DNA from: Chlorops oryzae
Taxonomy: Eukaryota; Arthropoda; Insecta; Diptera; Chloropidae
Direction: 5' to 3'
Assembly: GCA_020466095.1 (NCBI GenBank)
Contig: CM035808.1
Location: 31,992,391-32,056,390 of the forward strand
Length of the DNA: 64,000 nt
The position numbers and the translations under genes are program-made. Positions 31,689 through 43,690 of this stretch are shown here, piece by piece; the first letter of the stretch is position 1; every line of letters starts with the position of its first letter. Below the pieces are notes generated by a model that was not told where the DNA came from, made no database searches, and saw nothing but the letters and a program-made list of their open reading frames with translations.

Positions 31689-33546
31689 CAGGGACTGTAA
31701 TTGTTATAAGTTTTATTTTTTAAACTCAGAAATAATAATTTTTTCTCGATTTTTATTTTTTCTTTCAAAAATAAAACTTAAATTTCGTTTTATATTTTTT
31801 CGCTTAAAAATATAAATCAATTTCTGATTTTTATTTTTTCGATCAAATATAAAACTTAAATTTTGAGTTTTAAATTTTTACTTGAAAATAAAAATCAATT
31901 TCTGATTTTTATTTTTTCGCTCGAAAATAAAACTTAAATTTTGATTTCTATTTCTTTTTGCTTAAGAATAAAAATTAATTTAAATGATAACTTTTAATTA
32001 TATACACGTATATAATATCTTTATATCTTCTTACAAATATAAAAAAAATAATAAAAAACGTGTTGTCGTCGCTAACTGGCCAAACGCGGCATCCGATTTT
32101 ATTCACAACTTCAGGATTCGTTGAGGATGGTCTGTGAATGGTTTATGTCAAGTTTGAACGAAATCAGTCCGCTGTGGTTCTCACAGTCAAAATCTGACCA
32201 TAGCAGCGATTCGCGTCACCCGATTTTATTTAAAATTTCAGAGTTCGTTAGGGACGGTCTGTAGATAGTTTATATGAAGTTTATACGAAACCGGTGCAAA
32301 GTGATTTTCACAATTTTGGATATTACATTTGGCAGCTGAAAACAGTGCTCTATTATGATGCATATAGTATAAGAGATGATTAGAACTGGAGTAATGCCCG
32401 AAATTTTGAAACTTTTCTTTTGGAAAAAGTAAATTTTTTCAACTGGGCTGATCTTCAATCAATTACGGGGAAAGATCGGCCATGACCACAATTCGCGCCA
32501 TTCGCGAAATTTTGACTTTCATTATTTTGAAGAAAAAAGTAGGCTCTAATTTGAAAAGAATGACTTTACCACAAACCGCAAAAATTGAATGGTAACTGCA
32601 CAGAGAAATTGACAAATTTTAAACCATTTAGCTTGAAATTGTGAAATGGGTATCGTGTGAAAGCTGTTAACGCGTAGATAAATGTACGATATAATTTTGA
32701 AAGAATGGCTTCACAAAAAAGTTCTTTATTACGGTACAATTTGACCATGACCACCACTCGCGAAATTTTGCAAAATTTTATTTTTTTTTCCATTGCACCA
32801 TAAGAGAGAACTATATATGGCTGCTGTATTCACGATTCAAAATAATGCAAATTATATTTTGCAAAATTGCACGAATGGTGGCTATGGCCAAAGTTTAACT
32901 GTAAGAGGACTTTATATCTAGCTGCGAAACACTCAATTCAATATAGTGCAAATCAATTTGTGACCGACAGACAGATTGACAGACAGACATGGCTAGATCG
33001 ACTCCTCTGGTCACCCTGATCAAGAATATATATATAAATATGTATATATATATATATATAATGTCTATATCTATCGCGACTCCTTTAGTCTGTTACAAAC
33101 TCCGTGCCAAACTTAATAGGTATACCCTTTCCTTCGGAAAAGGTGTAATATAGGCTTCCCAAAAATGATATAAGTAATACTGATCAAATTGATTTTTATT
33201 TCTGAGCGAAAAAAAATTCAAATTTAATTTTGATTGTAAAAGATCAAAATCGAAATTTAAGTGTTATTTTTAAGCGAAAAAAAAAAAAAATCAGAAAATG
33301 ATTTTTATTTTCAAGTGAAAAAATAAAAATCGAAATTTAATTTTTATTTTTGAGCGAAAAAATTAAAATCAGAAATTGATTTATATTTTTAAGCGAAAAA
33401 ATATAAAACGAAATTTAAGTTTTATATTTGAAAGAAAAAATAGAAATCTGAACGTAATGATTATTTTCTGAGTTTTAAATAAAAATCACAATTTGAACAA
33501 AATGAAAGAAATAGAAATTGAAATTAATGATTATTTTCAGTCCCTG
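31689..33546. mobile_element. hAT non-autonomous element, 1.86 kb
   Basis: Ends CAGGGACTG and CAGTCCCTG with perfect 8-bp duplications CTTATAAC (31681-31688, 33547-33554). Both ends are long arrays of GATTTTTATTTTTTCGCTC-like units in opposite orientation. The centre holds a Helentron/DINE-like sequence, so it is a composite. No transposase. Confidence 0.85.
32962..33150 (+). mobile_element. Helentron/DINE-1-like 3' end, nested copy
   Basis: A GACAGACA microsatellite, then CATGGCTAGATCGACTCC, a TA run, TCTATCGCGACTCCTTTAG and the hairpin CCTTTCCTTCGGAAAAGG near the end. Nearly the same sequence is at 37780-37937. The upstream part (32100-32960) with repeated TCGCGAAATTTTG words probably belongs to it. 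Confidence 0.5.
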
Positions 33547-33885
33547 CTTATAACATAAAAACTAGTCTTCAATTTATAGTTTTCGGTACATACAAGAATG
33601 TAAGATCCTAAAATATTGATCAAGAAAAATAAGTAAAAACATATAATAGCATGCGATGCTGTCTCCACGAACAACGAAAACGAATAAATTAAATGTCAGA
33701 AATTTGTTCCCAGCCATCGATAAGTTCGATAAACGAAAGAGAGCAAAGACGGATTGAGCGAGTACGTGCAACCAAAAAACGCTCAACTTTTCGATAACGA
33801 TATGTTATCGTTTTGTACTGAAAATGAGAATTGACGGTCAACTATTGACTAATGTAAAAGGCCTCAAATTTTTGCTCGGCGATAT

Positions 33886-34150
33886 CATTATCTTCTTAAA
33901 TATAACAGCTAGAGCGAAAATAAGCGAATCTGGTGATCACCTGGGAAAATTCCAAATATATGGATTTTCATAGAAAATTTTTTAAAAAACTTTAAATGGC
34001 ATTATCTTCTTAAATATAAGAGCTAGAGCGAAAATAAGCGAATCTGGTGATCACCTGGGAAAATTCCAAATATATGGATTTTCATAGAAAATTTTTTAAA
34101 AAACTTTAAATGGCATTATCTTCTTAAATATAAGAGCTAGAGCGAAAATA
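33886..34150. repeat. 114-bp tandem repeat, 2.3 copies
   Basis: The unit starts CATTATCTTCTTAAATATAA at 33886, 34000 and 34114. The first two copies are nearly identical; the third breaks off at about 34150. Confidence 0.9.
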
Positions 34151-34287
34151 GCGAGTAGCGAGAAAGTAAATTTTGTCGAAAGTAAATTTCTTCTTTTATA
34201 AATATTTGGTGGAATAAATTTGATGGGGAATGGCTATTTGACCCATAACCATAATTTTCCTTGCCCTATCTATTTAAAAAAGGAGTA

Positions 34288-35438
34288 CAGTTTCGCATTT
34301 AACGAGCATTTAAATTCGTTCCATTGAGTATCTTATATAACGAGCAAAATGGCACAAAAATTTTTTTGTGCACTCGGTTTAGCGAGCAACATAAGAAATC
34401 AGTGAAAAAGCATAAAGAGAAACAAAGAGGAATCCAAGAAATAGTTAAGCGAGGAGTCTAAAAGCGCGTGTGCTGCGCCAACTGCCGCAAGCAGTCAATG
34501 TATGCAAAGTAATGTTCAATTTTGCGTGACCTGGGTGAAATCGAAAAAACGCAGGCGCTGTTGGACTTACCGCTTTAATTGTGCACAGTTTTTCAGTGAT
34601 GTCAATTTTTAATCCCCCACGTAAGCATACGTTAGTAGAAATCAGTCGCGTACCAACCTAGGGGCTAGGAGGGGCTTTGCCCCACCACGATTCTTGGTCT
34701 TAGGTAGAAGGAACTACGAAAATTAAAAGGAAAAAATTGTGGAGAATTCTTTGCCCCACCCGGGGGAAGTTGGACAGGTCTGGTATAAATCAGACTCGCC
34801 ATGTAATCAAGCAAAAGATTTCTCAAACCCCTCCCCCTTTTTTAACGCAAAAATACATTTTTCTACTGGCAAAACTGCAGTTGTTTACTTATCATCATTA
34901 CTCTTTGACAGTAAACTCTCAATTCAATTCATCAAATTTTCTTTAAATTTTTGTTAAAGAACGGGTTTTCAGCAAACTTTAAACTAACGGTCTTCCGTAA
35001 ATAAAGCATTCTGAGAAATATTTTGGACTACATGTTGAATAATTTCATATCTAGAAGCTTTTAAAAAATATCGCGCAATTGAAAAGACCTAGGTTAATTT
35101 TCCCCTTTTTTTGTTCGGTTTATAAAAGAATGCCCCATATTACCTATGTATTTTATAATTTAAACAAAACGTGATCTCATAAGTTTTTTACTCTGTTTAC
35201 ATAGACGTTATGTATATGTTTAATATGAACCAAAATGAAGAGTTGTTATGTTTTTTTTTTTTTTTTTTTTGTTATAATAATTCTTTTGAAGTAAAAAAAA
35301 TGTTTATAGGCCCAATTTATAAATTTAATCTCTTACAATAAGAAAAAAATTATTTTATGATGGTACTCAATTTAGCGAGAAATTCGATTTAACGAGAAGT
35401 GCTGGCAACATTGAGCTCGTTAATTCGGAAATCTCCTG
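34288..35438. mobile_element. pogo/Tigger-like element remnant
   Basis: The left end CAGTTTCGCATTTAACGAGC pairs with GCTCGTTAATTCGGAAATCT at the right; TA stands outside both (34286-34287, 35439-35440). Many TTTAACGAG or TTTAGCGAG words lie inside. No intact frame. Confidence 0.6.
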
Positions 35439-35440
35439 TA

Positions 35441-36594
35441 TTTTAGTCTCGAGAAAAGTGAAATCCGCGGGAATTCCTTCCCCGGGAATATTCAGAATCG
35501 GGCTGAATATTTATCTTGGTCAAAGGAAAAACGAAGAGATTAACATCCAACAACTTCGGGATTATATATTGAAATCTGACAAAGCGCACTTTTTAATACA
35601 CATACAATATCCTTTCCAGGAAATAAAATTAATTTAAAACATATCCTCCAATTAGAACTTCTACAGAATATCGTTAACTAGGAAAAAGCAAGCTTAAAGG
35701 CGTTCATCTGAAATGGCGGAGGCCTTTCGTTGTTTAAAAAAAAAAAAAAATTAAAAAAAACGAATTCTAAAGAAATTGGAATTATTTTTAATTATCGACA
35801 TCAATGAAAGGAGAATTCGTTTGTCGGCTCTTTTCGCAATTAATTTTTATGAGTTTCCTCATACAGTCGAAAAATTTCAATTAATTTCTTAATGTAAAAC
35901 CATCAACGAAGCGTCGGGAAATTAATACGAAACTATTTCATTGAATGATTTCCATTCAACTTCGAGGAAAAAATATATTTTTTCATATAACTAAAGTTTT
36001 CGTGGTGATTTAAATTAATTGCATTTTCCTTGTTAGAGTTTTCGAGTAAATAAATAAACATGCAATTACGATAAATGTCAACATCATGGCTTTCATCGAT
36101 TCAAATGTAATTAAGTGTTTTTTTTTTCAAACATTTATCCTTGAATCAATGGCGAAATGGCGCTTAAAAATCTCGTACAAAAGATTTCATTAATATTTTT
36201 ATTAAAATGTATTGAAAGTCAATTCGTTGAAGTGAAATTTGTGGGTTAAAAAAAAAAAATCATAAGAAATCTATATAACTAGAGTGGCTTGGGATACGGA
36301 CAGAAAGTTTCAAAATTTTAATTCATGATTAGATTTTGAAAAATGATTTGTCTGTTAGAGTGGCTAAATGAAGGGGAGATTGAAGGGGAACATTATCCTC
36401 TCTTAAGCAAATTTTGCTTTGACAAAATGAAAAAATCAATCAAATTACATAAATGCTACTCTGACCTTGTTACGTTCGAAGTTATTTTTTAATAATTTTT
36501 ATATATCATCTAAACTAGGCAGTCCACAAGTGCAGTCACACGAGGATCAGAGCGAGTTTTTAGAAGCAATTTCTTCTTCTCAATTTAATAAAAA
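35441..36594. other. no gene or clear element seen
   Basis: AT-rich sequence with A/T homopolymers (for example about 35739-35760). Confidence 0.4.
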
Positions 36595-37937
36595 CAAGTA
36601 AAGAAGTTTACATCGGCTAAGCCGATTGCACACATACCTTTTCCTCAGCCTGAAATATGTTAAAACATTACCTTAACAAAAATTCCTGCCGGTTTCGTTG
36701 TTCTAGCTTGGATATCTATTTATACCTTATATGTTCCTCGATTTAGCTTCTCAAACTCAAAATTATTATTAAGCACAAAATTTTCGCGAATGGTGGTCAT
36801 GGTCAAATTTTAACCGTTAGAGGACATTATGTCTAGCTGCGAAATACTAAATTCAAAATAGTGTAAATCAAATTTTCGCGAATTTCGCGAATGGTAGTCA
36901 TGGCCAAATTTTAACCTTAAGTGACGACTTTATTTGGCGGCAAAATACACAATCAGAAGAAACAAAAAAAAAATCATTTTTGTGTACAGATATGAGAATA
37001 AGAGAAAGAGTGTTTTTTTCTAATGTGTAGGATGATGACCATAAATATAGCGATGTCGCAATTTTTTTTCAGCGAAAGCTTAAGTCTACATAGTAGCTAT
37101 TAGTGATGTTGCGAATATTCGCATTCGCATTCGTATTCGCGAATATTCGCATATTTCTGGACATTCGTATTCGCAATCGCATTCGCAAAATTTTGTGCGA
37201 ATATTAACGTCCGAAAAATATACAAATCCTATGGATGTTATAGTTTTCAATTTTATGTATATTGATTTTTAGATTTCAAAACAATGTTTAAAAGTTATTC
37301 AAACCAGGCTTGGAGAACAAATTTAAATTCATTTTGTTTATGAAAACAGACTCTAACAAAAAATATGTGGGGCTTACACGGCACTTCAGCTCTCAATAAC
37401 AAATCATAGATAAGTGGCGCTTAATTTCAAAACTGAACATTCGCATTCGCATTCGTATTCGCGAATATCGGCGACAGATATTCGCATTTGCATTCGCATT
37501 CGCGAATGTTTAAAAAACCACATTCGTAACATCACTAGTAGCTATACACACACCAAATTTCAATAAGCTGGAATGTATAGTAAAAAAGTTATTCACGGAA
37601 AACGTTAAGAATCGTGATTTTTGAAACTTCTGAACCACTTCTCACGACCCAAGAAGGGACTAAGAAAAAAAATTGTATGCAGTTTTTCGGACATTTACCT
37701 GGTTCAAGTCCATGCCAAATTTCAATATGATATCTTTCATGGCTTAGGAGTAAATTACGAAAAACTAAAGTGTGACCGAGAGACAGACAGACAGACAGAC
37801 AGACATGGCTAGATCGATTCCTCTTGTCACCCTGATCAAGAATATATATATATGTCTATATCTATCGCGACTCCTTTGGTATGTTACATACTCCGTGCCA
37901 AACTTAATATACCCTTTCCTTCGGAAAAGGTATAATA
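36595..37937 (+). mobile_element. Helentron/DINE-1-like element
   Basis: Begins near CAAGTAAAGAAGTTTACATC and GGCTAAGCCG, carries repeated TTTCGCGAATGGT and GGTCATGGTCAAATTTTAAC blocks, a GACAGACAGACA run at 37783-37804, and ends with the hairpin CCTTTCCTTCGGAAAAGG and TATAATA. A central microsatellite and a 3' hairpin are the DINE-1/Helentron layout. The class call is inference. It is interrupted by a hAT MITE. Confidence 0.5.
37101..37537. mobile_element. hAT MITE rich in ATTCGCATTCGC
   Basis: Ends TAGTGATGTTGCGAAT and ATTCGTAACATCACTA with perfect 8-bp duplications GTAGCTAT (37093-37100, 37538-37545). Arrays of CATTCGCATTCG and GCGAATATTCGC occupy both sub-ends. Confidence 0.85.
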
Positions 37938-37945
37938 AAGTAAAA

Positions 37946-40900
37946 AAAATTAGAATTTATAAAACATTTTAAAGCACCTTGACAGTGCATACAAATACGA
38001 TAATAGCTTTGTCATAGCAATTCGGGAAGAAGTTGTGCTTGGTGTCTTTGTAGCCATAAATTTCCACTGAAACGGTTTCGCATAATGTCGCAGGTATTTA
38101 GTTAAGTAGTTACATATCTCCCTCAATGTGTAGAAAACTCTCCAAAATTTTATTACATTTAAATTATATCCCAGACAAACAATCCCTAAAGCCCTTTTTT
38201 TTTTTCTTTTTCTCCAGTGAAAAGATCCTAGTATTCGTAAAAACGTACGATTTCCAAATGTGGGAGAGGAGCTGCTCTTAAAAATTTATTCGATTCAATA
38301 ACATTATCGCGCTATTTGTCTGGCTTATCTTAATTCCAGAGAATTTAACGGATTTTCAGGAAGAAAGGAAAGCTTAAACGCATTTTAGCCAAAAAAAAAA
38401 AAAACTTAATCAGCTATGTGATTATTTTCCCTTTCCCGGGGAAAGGTTATTCAATTCGCAAATGGAAAAGTTCCATATCACAATTTCTTTGAAATTTTTT
38501 CGAAAAACAACATTCCTGTTTATATTTTTGTTAAGCCAGAGTTTCCAAAACCGACCATCAAAATGCTTCTGAAGACCAAGCTTGTATGGAAATTTGATCA
38601 TCCTTCTATGTTGTTTAAAAATAGCGCAGAGTGTTCCCTGCAGTAATGATCCGGTCAATTTCCTAAGAAGGAATGGCCTTTGACCGGTCCAAATACTACC
38701 GGTTATATTATGGCAGTTTGCTCTTTCGAATTCGGCTAGCCGGCGGTGGGTAATAAACGGGTTGTTTTAAGGGTAGTCTGTAAATGACACTTTCATAAAC
38801 TTAGAAAATCGAAATAAGAAATTGGTTTTTATTTTCCTTATTTGACTATCCTAAAACCAGACAAAATTACGACAATTGACCCAAAAAAAGCAGCCGTTTT
38901 GCGGACTAGTCCCTATCCAATGACAGGCCCATGTTAAAAAGGTCAGTTGAATACATTAGAACTGGAATTATGAGGGGACTAGAACTGGTAACATTAAGGA
39001 CTGACCGAAGGCTACACTTGGGTCAGTCCATATTCCTGCAGGGTTCCTAATGAAGTTTTTTCATCGAAAAATATTTCTATGCGAAACAAAAAGAATTGAA
39101 GCCTCTGGCTTAAAGGAGACTGACTGAAAGCTGATAATCTGGTTAGAGCATTTGATCTAATGCTGGAGTAAAAGATAAAAAAATTCGTTGTCAAGGTTTT
39201 TTTTAGTAGCTTGAGACTGTAATGAATTAATAACATTATTTTCATGTGTTGCTCTTTTTTCCAAACATATCTCTTTAGTGGTTTCAAATGTAGTTTGTCT
39301 TTGTCCGCAAAAAAAAAAAAACGTTTCCATTACATCGCTTTGTTGTTGAATATTATGAAAACTTTGTAATTTAACAAAAATAAAGTTGACAGAACATTCA
39401 ACTTTTGTATGAAAAATGTTCAAAGATTAAAATCCGATCGCATTTTGGATAAGAAAACTTGTGACAATTGACAAAATTTCGCTTTTGTTGCTCACACATT
39501 CGCAAGCCAACTGCACATGGCCAAAAAAAAAATGTTGCTGAAAAATTGTCGTTTATTTATATCAGCTTGTCAGTCAGTTTATGTGTCCTTCTATTTGAGA
39601 TTTGCATGAAAAGCGCTCCATTTACATATAAGGACCATCGTCCAACATGATGAAGATAAATGATGAAAGATAGCAATGGATTCTGATTGATGTAAGGAAG
39701 TGTCATTTTATCATGAACTAGTATAAACTGTATAAAGTGTTTTTAAAGGGTGATGAATTATTAACCATGCATACATACATATATACGACCGCTTCATAAC
39801 ATCAAAGTCGCTATTTTGCTGCATGTTTTATTGCCAATAAATGCAATCACAATAACTGAAGTCAAAGGATTTCATTGCAACTAAAAATGTACGCAAAAAT
39901 TTTGTAACTGAATTCGTTTCTGATTCAACGAAGGACCTCAATGGATTGAAAGAAAACGTTTTCCTCCGAAGGTCAATAGTTGGATGCCGACCTCATGTTA
40001 CTATTACGAATTATTTTCTATCTATTTCAACTTCGGCTATAATTCATTTTTCCTTTCAAGCTAAACGCTTAAACTTCAAGCAGTCTTCGAATTTTGTGGT
40101 CAAATGATTTATGTTTGTATGAAAACTGTGCCAATTTCGATTTCAAATGTGTAATGCAATAAATTGTGGTTCAATGTAAGAGTTGAACGAGAAAAAAATG
40201 CATTATTGGAACAGTTAAGAACACCCATAAGTGAGATGTTTAAGTTATTTAGAAGGAAAAAAATGATCACGTGAAAAAATGATTTCGCGCTATCGCAAAT
40301 AACAAATAATTGAGCTAAGAAAATCTCTAAAATATCTTCCAATTGTTCATAGAATTTAATTTATATTTTACATTTAAAGAACAATCAATGTCAGTGGCTT
40401 TAATGGCATAACATGATAGGCATTAATGGCAAAAATTGTGTCAGGTATGCCTTCTCCTATAAAGAATTAAGTGCTCATCAGTGCTACATAATAAGGTAGA
40501 GAAAGGAATCTCAGTTCTCGATGGATATTAAGTTGATATTTTAATTTTATTACATCAAAAATAAAAAAATGAGCGATTTTTCTAGATTTCGCGAATGGTT
40601 GGCCATTTCTCTCAAGTTGAAGCTGTGAAATCTGACATTTCAAGCATCATCATAAAGAAATATATTTCTGCAACTACAGTCGAACCCGGTTAAAATGACT
40701 TCGGTTATAACGAAAGACCATTTTTAGTGTCGACGATTCAAACTCACGTTTGCTTTCATATTTTCGGGCTACCCGAAGGTTTTTAACGCCGTCCAGTAAG
40801 TAAGAAGGAGCTTTAGTGGTCCCTTAATGATAAGTAGTTTTATCCAGATTCTACTACAGATTTACTTAAATATTCATAGCACCATGAGTTGAAGAAAGAA

Positions 40901-42514
40901 TCAAAAAATATTGAATCAATTCGGTCATTTTATAAAATATTTGGGCATGGAATTAAATGAATGATGTGCTTCAACTTTCAAAAACAAAAAAAAATTTAAA
41001 TAAAAAAAACAATAAATTGCTCTGAGGTTTTGCATATAACGAAGGATTTTAACAGGACAAAAAAGTTTTATTTTTCACCTTTACGTGTTTTGTTTTAAAA
41101 AACTTTAATTTAGAGCTCTAATCGCGATTCGAATCACGCACAAACAAGACAACGCCATGGACGGCCAGTGTGAAATCATTTACCGCCACCAAATTGGGAA
41201 TGAGTAATCACTTAAGCTTTTCATAAAGTGAGCAAGGCAGATGATTGAGGCGTCACGACGTTCAATTCCCGTAATGATTAACGCAAACATTTTCCTTGTG
41301 TTGCCATTTGAGGCCTTTGACATGACCACAAAGCCAAAACCTCCATTGTGTGCATATTTGAGTGAAAACACTTAAGGCAAATTAAAGTGTCTTTGAAAGT
41401 CGAAGCGGAACAAAGGAATTCATAAAGTATAGGCATTTAAAGAAAAGTTTATCTACATATATATATGTATGTATATACTTGTTAAGTGGAGTTGAGGAAG
41501 TTCAAATAAAAATATATTTCGAGCACTTCCGACGTAATGAGACTTTTTTAAAAACGAAGCAAACTTCTTAATGTAAATGTGAGGTTTTCCCTATGACAAT
41601 AAAAGGTATCGTGACAAAAGTAATTGTTGTACTCTCAAACTGCTTCAGTCATCAGAAGGGTACCAAAGGTGCACGTTTCAACTGCGACTAAGAATAATAT
41701 CATAAAATGACATGCAGCCAATGTCATGCTTGCCATTGGCTTTCAAGACCTCTTCGTTCCTATATTTCAGCATAAGACGTGTTTAAAAAAGAACACTCAT
41801 GCTTCTTTCTATATGTAAGGATGTGTTTCCTTTCGGCGATGTTGAAGATGAGTTAATTTTCATTTTATTTCAGAAATTAAACCAGTTCATTTTCACTTTA
41901 TGTATCTCATGTGGATTCTTAAAATACCAAGAAAACGACGATTTAACAGATATAACACACACTCATGGGGAGCACAAGGACACATTTTTGAAAGCTCCCT
42001 CATGTATATTTTAACGATTATATTTAATGTTTTTTTGTTTTCTTTTCGAACCAAGATAAATCCATGTCATATTTTAATTAAAACAAAATAAGTTCTTCTT
42101 TCTAATCGTCCACCGGAATACAATGAATCTCAGTTGGAAACAGAGAGAGAAGTATACATTTTTTTTTAGGGTTTTTGAAACTTGCAGTTAGATTATGACC
42201 TTAATATTCAGTGGTAACAAATTTAACTCTGAATGAAGAGAAAATTTAAGTTTAGTAGGAACTTAGTTATGAAACTAATCAAAATATTTAGAAAAAACTT
42301 CAAAATTTTATTTTACCAATATTTAAAACCAAACCGCACAAACTCAAAGGATTTTTCCACCAACATGACAAAATAAATTGCAAAATATTCTAGAAAAGAC
42401 TTAATACTGATATCAATTGCAACTAAATTAATATGAAAAATTCTGAGTTGTGCAAAAATGTACAGAACATGCTATTAAATGTTTCAATAAATTAGATTAT
42501 GCATTTCAAAGAGC
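37946..42514. other. no gene seen; one pogo-like end fragment
   Basis: AT-rich. At 40677-40730, after a TA, CAGTCGAACCCGGTTAAAAT and GGTTATAACGAAAGACC resemble the left end of a pogo/Tigger element; no right end was found. Otherwise nothing identifiable. Confidence 0.4.
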
Positions 42515-43690
42515 TTTGTCTATGGAAAAAGCATATTATTCATATAGTTTCAGGTTTTCTATAAAATCGCTCAATAAGGAGATCTTATCGATTTTATGGG
42601 GTCATATTTTTCTGTGTGGTGTTTTGATGTTCTTAGCCGAGCCATTATACTTCACAAGAAGATGTTGCATCATTAAAGATAGTCAAGTTAAGTTCCATAT
42701 AAATCGATTTGTTTTCTTCAAAAAGTGAAAGAATTTAAAGCGAATGTCGGGAATCAAAGCAAAATTTCTACGAAATTAAGTATATTCTTATGTGTTGAAG
42801 TTATTTTTCCGTTATAATAAAATTGCATATCTGAATTATTTCTGAAAATAAAATTCAAAAGAAGTTTCATTTTAAGCCTAAGAGCCGTCCTTCAAAAGTC
42901 TTTTATATTTTAAATAAAATATAAGCCCAAAAAGCAAAATTACTGCATTTAGATTGAAATTTTAATGACTTAAATGGATTGAAGTCAAATTAAGTCCCTT
43001 CAACTATTAATAAATTGCATTTTTAATATGGAAAATCGAACAAGTCAAGAATTGACTTTCAGAACAAACATCTGATCGTTGTCCGAGAATTTACAAGTAC
43101 ATAACTTTATTAAAATTTTCAATAAGATTTCTCTATGATTAAAGATTTTGTCTATGGAAAAAGCATTTATTTATAGTTTACGGTTTTTCTATAAAATCGC
43201 TCAATAAGGATTTATGTTTTATGGGGTCATATTTTTTTTAGGTTTATTATGTTACATTGCCATGCCATTATACTTCACAAGTATTTGCATCATTACAATA
43301 ATTTAAGTTCCATAGAGTTGATTTGTTTTCGTTAAAAAGGAAAAAATTTAGAAGAATGTCCGATAAATTCAAAATTCTACGAAAGGAATATTCAGTATAC
43401 TTATTTTGTTAGTATTTTTCCGTTAACAAAATTGCATATTTGTTGCTTTAGAATAATTAAAAGAATTTTCATTTAAAGTCTTAGGGCCGTCTTGCCCAAA
43501 GTTTTTAATATTTTCATAAAAAAATGCAAAAAAAAGGAATTTTTACCTTCAAATGAAATGTGCAATGACTTAAAGGATAGAAGTCAATTTTAAGTCCCTT
43601 GAACTATTAAAATGCTTTATAATTTGTAAAAACGAAAGCAAATTTCACTTTCTACGACAAACATCGATTCTTTCCGATGAATTTAATAAT
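42515..43690. repeat. old tandem duplication, offset 632 bp
   Basis: The block from 42515 (TTTGTCTATGGAAAAAGC) recurs from 43147, and the match can be followed for about 550-600 bp (CTATAAAATCGCTCAATAAG; TTATACTTCACAAG; ATGACTTAAA) with many small differences and gaps. Function unknown. Confidence 0.8.

Larger units (their letters stand above)
31057..33865. mobile_element. larger inverted-repeat element hosting a hAT copy
   Basis: The 38-bp arms 31057-31094 and 33828-33865 are inverted and differ at only two sites (GAGGCCTTTTACATT and so on). The outer limits are not defined. It contains the complete hAT insertion at 31689-33546. Confidence 0.55.

Noticed and set aside
33886..34150. CRISPR-like array
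   Set aside because: Directly adjoining 114-bp units without spacers, in a eukaryotic genome.
42450..42728. 92-codon frame as a receptor-like gene
   Set aside because: No family motif, and the second copy of the duplication has a broken frame.
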